64,000 bases of DNA, taken from assembly GCF_001540865.1 (NCBI RefSeq), contig NC_033632.1, positions 9,038,049 through 9,102,048 of the forward strand. The letters are read 5' to 3'. Positions 56,906-64,000 of this stretch are shown here, piece by piece; the stretch's first letter is position 1, and every line of letters starts with the position of its first letter. A program made the translations under genes and the position numbers. The notes beneath the pieces are model-generated. The model was not told the DNA's origin and ran no database searches. It saw only the letters and a list, made by a program, of their open reading frames with translations. The stretch is from Ananas comosus (Eukaryota > Streptophyta > Magnoliopsida > Poales > Bromeliaceae).

Positions 56906-56925
56906 GTATATATGTATATAATAAA
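56865..56925. repeat. (TA)n tract
   Basis: A TA microsatellite with a few TG interruptions. Confidence 0.9.
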
Positions 56926-56929
56926 AGGC

Positions 56930-57530
56930 AAAAAAGAATTTACCGATATATATTTAAGATTTCTATACTTTACTAAAAATTAAGAAAGAAAAGTGAGAAT
57001 TTTAAAGAAAAATGTCAAATATGAACTCAATATGAATGCTATATATTGAAATACATCAAATCCAGTTCCCATTCAGATAATTCAAATCTTAATCCGAAGA
57101 AAAGTAGTGAATCTGAATAACTAGAAATCCAAATCTAAACCTAAACCTGAGTTGGGTAGTAGTATCTCAATCCATATCCAATAATTTTTTGTTTCGGAGT
57201 CAGATCGGATTGAATAATACCCGATCCATTTTCATCTCCACCTTTTTGGTCGTCAAACAACAAACAACCCTTGTACAGAAAAGAATTTACCAAAATGTAT
57301 TTAAGATTTCTATACATTATAAAAAAAAAAGAAAGAAAATTAAGAATTTTAAAGGAAAAAACGTCAAATATGAACTCAATGGGAATGCTATATATTGAAA
57401 ATACATCAAAACCAGTTTCCCATTCAGATATTCCAAATCTGAATCCGAAGAAAGATAGTGAATCCAAATAACTCGAAATCCAAATCCAAATCTAAATCTG
57501 AGTTGGATAGTGAAATCTCCATATTTGTAA
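56930..57530. repeat. Two-copy tandem duplication, about 345-bp period
   Basis: The block AAGAATTTACC...TTTAAGATTTCTATAC...GTCAAATATGAACTCAAT...TGAGTTGG at about 56,935-57,160 recurs at about 57,280-57,510 with roughly 10% differences. There is no coding potential. It may be part of an unrecognised LTR or LINE tail. Confidence 0.75.
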
Positions 57531-57748
57531 AAATACTAGCCAGACTTGCTTTCTCTCTTCTCTTATTAGATATATATAGGATACAACCAATTGCATAGCC
57601 TAAACTTCAGTCTTAAGAAAAGCAAAAAAAGGAAAGAGATTATGTCTAATAGGTACAGAATACTTTCTTGCCTAATTTATAAAATTTGATATCAAATAAT
57701 CATGGATTGAGATTGGCAAGTGATCATTGTACTTGTAAACCTTCAAGA
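57531..57748. other. AT-rich sequence, nothing recognised
   Basis: No frame or repeat is seen. A copia LTR would be expected here next to the polypurine tract, but I cannot recognise one. Confidence 0.3.
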
Positions 57749-57984
57749 CTCCCCCTCAAGTTGGAGCATAAAGATTTTGAATGCCCAACTTGCTTAAAGT
57801 AGATTGAAATTGGTCTCGGCCCAAAGCTTTAGTGAAAATATCTGCGAGTTGTTGTTGTGTAGATATGTAGCGAGTAGCAACGCGTCATGCAATAATGATC
57901 ACGAACAAAATGGCAGTCAATTTCAATATGCTTGGTTTATTCATGAAAAATGGGATTAGCTACTATATGAAGGCTGCCTAATTA

Positions 57985-58416
57985 TCACAATGTAGAAGCA
58001 TTGATTGAGATTGGAATGGTAAGATCAGAGTGTAGAGCACGTAACCATAAAAGCTCATTGGTGGCTGCTGCCATTGAGCGATATTCGGCTTTTGCAGATG
58101 ACCGAGAAACGGTAGTTTGCTTCTTAGTCTTCCAAGAAATTGGAGAGGAGTCGAGAAAAGTGATATAGCCTATTGTAGAAAGCCAAGTCATAGGATAACT
58201 TGCCCAATCGGAATCACAAAATGCATTTAGGAGTAACTCACCATTGGAGGAGAGAAAAAGGCCTTGACCTGGGGAGGATTTTAAGTACCGTAGAACACGC
58301 ATGGCCGCATCCACGTGACCTTGATGAGGACTTTGCATAAATTGACTCAAAATATGAACATAGTAAGTTCCAGCATGGTAATAATCAAGTAAATGAGACG
58401 ACCGATGAGTCTTCAA
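57985..58416 (-). pseudogene. pol: Copia RNase H fragment
   Basis: Motifs include ILSQFMQSPHQGHVDAAMRVLRY, CDSDWASYPMTWLSTIGY, ISWKTKKQTTVSRSSAKAEY and AAATNELLWLRALHSDL, the typical order of the copia RT-RNase H junction. The frame ends around TAG/TGA near 57,985, before the natural end. Confidence 0.85.
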
Positions 58417-59024
58417 TATTGGTTTGCATCATCAATTGGTGGACCAAATTTAGATGAGAGGCGATGTTGTTGTTGTTGGGGAATATGAATGGAGATCAAG
58501 TAAATTATGGTCTTGAGACATGTAAGTTCACTTTTTTTAAGGTGATATTTGCCCCCACTCGAATGTATGTTGTCGGATTACCAATAAATCACCTTTAGGA
58601 TACAACAAGGCCGCCGAAAGACTGAAGACTTTCCCTCAAGAACTCTCTTAAAAATTAGTATGAAAAATTAGAAAGAAAAAATTGATTATATTATCCTTGA
58701 AGCCTTCAAACATCTCTTATTTATAGGAGATGAATGGTTACGATGAAAGGATACTACTTTTAAAGTTATATCTTTTCACAAAGAGACACATCCTTTCACA
58801 AATAGTGAAAAAGCATATCTCTTCGCAAATGAAAAGGTATATTCTTTCACAAAGAGTTTATCTCTTTTTGAAGAAACACGTCTTTTTGTAAAGAGATACA
58901 TCTCTTTGCATCAAATGAAAAGACATATCTTTTCATAAGATTAATTAATTCACCAAAGAAACAACCATTCATTTGATTTTAGTTTTAATTCTTCAAGTTA
59001 TTTTCTCATATCCATTATTACAAT
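58417..59024. other. Segment separating RT and RNase H, possible LTR insertion
   Basis: About 600 bp without coding potential interrupts the pol frame. It reads TGTTGGGGAATATG near 58,475 and CTACACTAACA near 59,035, TG...CA ends as in an LTR. Its middle contains many variants of CTTTTCACAAAGAG. I could not find a matching target duplication, so the assignment is uncertain. Confidence 0.35.
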
Positions 59025-59519
59025 CTACACTAACAATTGCTCCATAGGGAATGAAGCAGGCTTGGAACCAAGCATACCAAATTCTTTGAGAAAATCCAGC
59101 GTGTATTTGCGTTGACATAAGTAAATGCCACCTGGAGAAGGAGCAACTTCGATACCAAGGAAGTATTTGAGATTGCCAAGATCTTTGATATGAAAACAAG
59201 TATTTAAGTAGTTCTTTAAAGCATGACAACTAGAGGAATAATTTTCTGCAATGATCAAGTCCTCAACATAGACAAGAATAGCAATAAAGGTGTTGCCTAA
59301 AGAAAAAGTAAAGAGTGAAGAGTCAGCCTTGGACTGATGAAACCCGAAATAAAGCAAAGCGGTGGTTAGCTTTGAAAACCATTGACGTGAAACTTGTTTC
59401 AAGCCATAAAGGGATTTGCGAAGGCGGCAAACCCGATCATCATCAGGTTTTGTGAAACCTGAAGGTGGTGACATATAAACTTCTTCATAAAGATCACCAT
59501 GAAGAAATGCATTATGCAC
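59025..59519 (-). pseudogene. pol: Copia reverse transcriptase fragment (palm)
   Basis: The frame begins at HNAFLHGDLYEEVYMSPPSGF and includes VCRLRKSLYGLKQ and the catalytic box, which reads YVED instead of YVDD (VYVEDLIIAEN). The change of a metal-binding Asp to Glu should weaken or abolish the enzyme. LKYFLGIEVA and YTLDFLKEFGMLGSKP follow. Confidence 0.87.
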
Positions 59520-59521
59520 AT

Positions 59522-60124
59522 CTAGTTGATGAAATGCTTAGCTGCTGCTACTGCAAGAAGGCATCGAACTGTCTTAAGTTTGGCAACAGGTGAAAATGTT
59601 TCAGTGTAATCCAAACCTTCAATTTGAGTGTATCCCTTGGCCACCAAACATGCTTTGTAGCGCTCTATAGAGCCATCAGCACAATACTTGATTTTATACA
59701 CCCATTTGGAACCAATGGGCTTCTTGCCGTGGGGAAGATGTTCTAATGCCCAAGTTTGATTCTTTTCTAATGCCGCAAGTTCCTGAGACACTTTGAAAGC
59801 CTGTGAATATGTCTTAGGTTCATCCTTGTTAGACATGGCCACCAAAAGAACAATATGAGAAGGAGCAAAGGGCGAATAACACAAAGATTGAGAGAGAAGT
59901 GAAGTGTACCTGAGGAGACAGAATGGGATGAGTGCGCGGATGGCTGAATTACGCCAGGCAATTTGTGAACAAAATCTTTGAGATATCCAGGTGGGTGTCG
60001 CTCACGTTGAGAACGTGATGTAGGTGGCAATGTAATGGACTTATGTTGAGATTGTTCATTCACAACGAAATGATCTATTTGTGATGTAGAGAAGGGGGCA
60101 TCTATGGTTGAGGGAGAAGATACA
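59522..60124 (-). pseudogene. pol: Copia RT N-terminus and upstream linker
   Basis: Motifs [46 protein letters not shown] and [16 protein letters not shown] mark the RT entry. Upstream, another frame ([16 protein letters not shown]) is the usual linker after integrase. A frameshift near 59,830 separates them. Confidence 0.85.
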
Positions 60125-60480
60125 TGTAGCACACTGAACTTTAGCAAATTGCAAGGTTCTAGTGTAAGAATAGTATTTCAAACTATTCTGAGTGTTTTGA
60201 GGGTTGTCGGTGTTGTATCTGCATGTTTCTGGAGCTTCTTAGGCACGAGAACGGGCTTTCGGCATCAAAATCTGCAAAGTGCAGATTTTAGAGCTGACTA
60301 CTGGTATTGGAGGTTGGTACCGGAACCCCATTGCGTGCCAGAGAGTAGCTACTCTCAGGTTTGAGATTTGTGGTGCTGAGTACCGGTACTGGGGCTGGGT
60401 ATCGGTACTGCATCGCGCGGGTACCGACCGGTACACCGTAATAAACCCAAATGTTCTGCGCTCGGGTTTGTGAGTCTGAG
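60125..60480 (+). mobile_element. D-family LTR D4, first 356 bp
   Basis: It starts TGTAGCACACTGAACTTTAG, close to D2. At 175-311 bp it has TACCGGTAC-type palindromes in place of GACCGGTC. It is interrupted at 60,481 by the opposite-oriented D5; its remainder should lie beyond D5 but I could not place it. Confidence 0.65.
60300..60440 (+). promoter_or_regulatory. Variant dyad array (TACCGGTAC type) in D4
   Basis: TACCGGTAC, TATCGGTAC and GGTACCG..CGGTACA words are clustered, two of them about 19 bp apart. They keep the CCGG core of the arrays in D1-D3 with different flanks and occupy the same interval of the LTR. Confidence 0.5.
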
Positions 60481-62402
60481 TGTCACGCCCCGAGCCCGAT
60501 CCTTTTGGTCGGTTCGAGAGCGTCAATAGACGCTGAACGGACAGAGCCTCCCCTGTCCGCCCAAGGCTCAACAACAAGTATCAATAGAGTATAAATTTGC
60601 ATAAGCGGAAGCATACACAATGGCTTGCACGAGGGCAAGCAATAGCCAAGGGTGAAAGTAAATAACTACATTTAGGAAATCAATTACAATTTTCCATCAT
60701 TTCTTTTTACATCCCAATCTTCCAAAATATAACATTAATATTAAATGAATTCTTTTACATCATTCCTGTCCTTTCATTTAACAACTATAATCATCAAAGT
60801 ACAAAAGATGATATATCAAAAGGGGTATGCAACTATGAAATAAAACATCTCGGGCGGTCTCTATCTAGGGCGCGATGCCCTTACCGCGGTCGTCTGCCGG
60901 CTCGCTCTGTCCCGGCTCTGTGGAAATAGTGGGGTGAGAACTACAACAAAGTTTCCAGTGGGTTCGGCAACCAACCACGCCGACTATCCCACTAGGTCTA
61001 ATCAGGCATAATAGAATAGAAGAAAGATGGTAACCAACTAACAAATGCAACTAGTATGCCTGAACAATAAAAATGCGATGCTCGATATAATACTCATAAT
61101 GAATGCAAGATTTCAATTTCTTTGCCCAATCTCTTAGCTAACCCGTAGGTTTTGCCCTCAATAAACTCACCAACCCAAAATCCTATTTAACCGGGGAGAT
61201 ACCCGCTACAACCCGATAGGACCGTCCTCTGGGGAGATACCCGCTACGACCCAGTGATGTCGACTCCGGAGCACATCGCCCGAGGGGGGGCTACCACTCT
61301 CGAGCAAGGACTAAAGGTGAGTACGATCAATCCTACATTGAGGATTCTAAGTTCAATCCATTCCTTAACTTTAAGGAAGACCATGCTCAAATGACCTTGA
61401 ACTCTAAGGTTGAAATGTCATAATGTCTCAATCATTCTTTTCTATCACTAGTGTCATATACACTACCGAGTTGTACTCATGCCACACTTGTTTTCTAAGT
61501 GCTATGTTCTCGTTCTCATACCAAATGTCATACTCATTTTTCTAAGTGTTCTAGACTCATCGATGTCACTTGCTAGATTTATGTCCATGTGTCACTTTTG
61601 TTCACAAACCCTTCTAGATTCTTGCCACTTGTCATGCATATATAGGGTTTACAATTCTCACATTCTTACCAATATTTCATACGAAATTAAATTCACAATC
61701 ATGCAATAAAGCTCACAAGTAACCCTACTATGCAATATGCTCAATATATACATATATGTTCAAACATTACACTTTAGACATAAAGGGATTTCCGAGGTCC
61801 TTAGAATGCACCACCCACCTCGAGTGGTCGTGTGGGCGTAGAATATGACGACTCCCGAACTTTACGAAAGTCGATACCGCGACCTACAACCAAATAGTGC
61901 CACTTTAGGCCTTTTGTACATGAACCATACTTAGACATTTTCGTAACGTCGAACGAAGTTGTCCAACGCGTCGAGGACACCCCCAATTAGGTTTCTACGA
62001 GGTCAATTCGCCTTAGAAACACTCGGGGTTAAAAGCCCCAAATTTTGTGCCCTAACTAAACCCATTGCTAAACCCTAGATTTTGATCTCTAAAATAAGCA
62101 AAAGAGAGCTTGTTTAATCTCTAGAAGCTCATTTAAAACCATCCCAACCATCTCTAGGGCTTAAGATGCAAACCCTAGAAATTCCCCATTAGAGCACCAT
62201 GAAGAAAACTAGGGTTTTCATGGTATTGAAAGCTCTACTACTCTTCTAAAGCCTCTAAAGAGACCAAAACTCCAAAATCCAAGGTTAAAATCCAAACCCT
62301 AGAGCTCTACATGCTAAAACTTACCTTGGCCCAAGTTCTAGCAAGCTCCTTCTTGTTGGAGAGCTTCTAGACCCACCAAGTCCACCAAAAATCCCTCCGC
62401 AA

Positions 62403-62433
<31 letters not shown>

Positions 62434-63000
62434 CTCCTCCAAGCCCTAGTGATTTCCAGAGAGAGAGAGAGGAGAGGAAATGAGAGGGAGAGAAGTGTGT
62501 GTGTGTGTGTTGTGAAAAGGGGAGAGGGGATGGGTATATAATGTGTTGTAACAATTACAACAAGGCCCCTCAACTCTTTCTCTGTGCACTGCCCAAACTG
62601 GGCATTTTTTGCAGTGAGGGACCGGTCTCCCCGACCTGGGACCAGTCCCTGAGAGCTCCTCCTGCGGACAGCGCAGGCTACGCGCGATGCAACCGGTCTC
62701 CCTCGATGGGACCGGTCTCTGGGGGACCGGTCTCTCCTCGCAGGGACCAGTTCCCGAGAGCTGATTTTCCAGGACTTAGCCGATTTCTCGGCCATCTCGT
62801 TGCCTACGCGTTCGGGCACCGGTCTCTCCCACCAGGGACCGGTCCCTGAGAGCACAAAACCTGTAGTTTGCAGATTTTGATTTCCAAAGCTCTCGAAGGT
62901 CCCCGTAATGCACTTTTGCATTATTCGACGCCTTCGGCCTCTCTGAAGTATACCAATCTCGCACTGTTAAGGATTTTATAGGTTGGCGGATTTCGTAATG
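60481..63000 (-). mobile_element. D-family LTR D5 (minus strand), right end unresolved
   Basis: It starts on the plus strand with TGTCACGCCCCGAGCCCGAT and continues with ACGGACAGAGCCTCCCCTGT, CGCGATGCCCTTACCGCGGTC and GTGGGGTGAGAACTA, in the same order as D3. It contains (TTC)n near 62,405, a (TG)n near 62,497 and a dyad array at 62,614-62,852. The end lies at about 62,900-63,100, but I found no clear target duplication (expected CTGAG). Confidence 0.7.
62614..62852 (-). promoter_or_regulatory. Dyad array in D5
   Basis: Eight GACCGGTC-like sites, two of them mutated to ACCAGT, lie in pairs or triplets spaced about 17-21 bp. The position near the minus-strand 5' end of the LTR matches D3. Confidence 0.55.
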
Positions 63001-63191
63001 TTGAATGGAGTCTTGAAGAGTTGATTGCAGAAGATTGAAGAAAAGATCTAAATTGAAGGAAAAAGACTCACTCGTAAAGTTCGGCACCTAAGGTATGAAG
63101 AAAAGATCATTTGTGATGAAGTTATTTGATTAGAATAAGTTCAGAAGGCTTAGATTGCTTTAAAAATACTTTACTGAACTTTTCTGTGTTC

Positions 63192-63440
63192 AGGGACCGG
63201 TCTCTGAGGTCAAGAGACCGGTTCCCCTAAGGTCCTTACTGCGTGAACCTTGATGCAATCGGTCCCCTGTGATGAGAGACCGGTTCCCGAACCTTGATAT
63301 TTCTGTCGCGCAGCAAGGGACCGGTCTCAGGCTTGAGAGACCAGTTCCCGAACGGTGTGATTTTGATCACGCAGTGAGGGACCGGTTCCTCACTTGAGAG
63401 ACCGGTCTCTCACAGACCGGTCTCCTCGAGAAGACCGGTC
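63192..63440 (+). promoter_or_regulatory. Dyad array of another D-type LTR
   Basis: About ten sites such as GGGACCGGTCTC and GAGACCGGTTCCC are spaced mostly 20-21 bp in pairs, in the orientation of D1 and D2 (the second member of a pair followed by TTCCCGAAC). It must belong to a separate plus-strand LTR whose start is not recognised; it could be the remainder of D4 only if its array is mixed. Confidence 0.5.
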
Positions 63441-64000
63441 TCTGAGGACGGATTCGACACAAGTTTTAAAAAGGACTTTTTGCAATCCTAGTCTACTTCT
63501 TAACGTTTTAAACATTATACAAATAAGCTATGTGGGTACAATCAAAAGTTTAAGGCTGTTGAATATTTACTATTCTAACCTAGAACTTATTTTCTCCGTT
63601 TCCATGCTTAGTATTTATATAACTGAGTTTCTAAAATCAACATCGCCTTGATTTCTTCGTTTTACATCCGACTAACTCATACGAGAATAAGTAGAGTATT
63701 GATAAAGTGAACCTCATAGCTTATGTGATCAAGTTACATCATGCACATATCTTTCGATCTACAACTCCGGAGAGTTCACCGTGTATCCTAGCTGAAGCCG
63801 AGGATTCGGTGGATCGCTGTCGAGGATTGAGGCGTTGACTGCGCAGAGGATTCAAGGCAGGTCAATTGGAATTCTTCTATCCGATCTGAGGACCAGCGAA
63901 GATTCACATCACAGAAATCGTAAATTGACGTCGTATATTTCTTGTCAAAATCACTGTACTCAAGTTTTCTTATGTGATTTTTTTCGCTGGTGATCGGTCC
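63441..64000. other. Unassigned sequence at the right edge
   Basis: Probably LTR or internal retrotransposon sequence following the dyad array. I see no frame, promoter or end motif, and the element runs out of the window. Confidence 0.3.

Larger units (their letters stand above)
57749..60124 (-). mobile_element. Truncated copia retrotransposon (pol 3' half)
   Basis: A copia polypurine-tract sequence (CTTGAGGGGGAGT on the minus strand, at about 57,761-57,749) is followed upstream by RNase H, a foreign or decayed segment, reverse transcriptase and the integrase-RT linker. The upstream part is cut off by the D4 LTR at 60,125. No LTR of this element is visible. The proteins differ from those of the 2-9.5 kb copia, so it is a separate, older family. 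Confidence 0.8.

Overview
The window is repeat-dense nuclear DNA from a flowering plant, probably a monocot. I infer this from nested LTR retrotransposons with plant-type gag-pol proteins, a Tat-lineage Gypsy element with an antisense plant-mobile-domain gene, a BARE/Angela-like copia LTR start, a tRNA-derived SINE and foldback elements sitting in (TA)n tracts. Pineapple is only a weak guess. I found no rRNA, functional tRNA gene, CRISPR array, bacterial operon or intact protein-coding gene.

1-12.8 kb: a candidate cellular gene with a possible double-stranded-RNA-binding fold is split by a minus-strand Ty1-copia element (1987-9488; two 495-bp LTRs; 5-bp target duplication GTATA). The two halves stay in frame across the target site, but there is also a frameshift. 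Downstream lie probable 3' sequence and old tandem duplications. 12.8-23.8 kb: a large inverted-repeat (foldback) element centred near 13,712. Its right arm is broken by a 4.1-kb solo LTR (copy A, 13,901-18,021) and by an Angela-like solo LTR (19,289-23,740) that itself carries a solo LTR (D1, 20,827-23,495). 23.8-34.1 kb: a second copy of the long LTR (copy B), followed by a primer-binding site. It holds a minus-strand solo LTR (D3), which in turn holds a plus-strand solo LTR (D2). The internal part of copy B's element runs into a 100-N gap. 34.1-37.2 kb: low-complexity DNA, a cluster of short dyads and a SINE.

37.2-50.0 kb: a nearly full-length Tat-type Gypsy element with gag, protease, RT, two RNase H domains, integrase and an antisense, apparently spliced gene with a plant mobile domain. 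Most of its premature stops look like C-to-T changes at Gln or Arg codons. 50.0-53.9 kb: a third long-LTR copy (C). 53.9-57.5 kb: five foldback elements, mostly bounded by (TA)n or other simple repeats, one hosting a Tourist-like MITE, then a tandem duplication. 57.7-60.1 kb: a decayed copia pol fragment. 60.1-64.0 kb: two more D-family LTR pieces in opposite orientation, running off the window.

The most noteworthy patterns are: regularly spaced GACCGGTC dyads in the D-family LTRs, usually paired 20-22 bp apart at a constant distance from the LTR start; a stem-loop near the 3' end of the long LTR with two covarying base pairs among three copies; the antisense spliced gene; and the (TA)n-associated foldback cluster. 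All boundaries were placed by eye; no alignment or database search was run.
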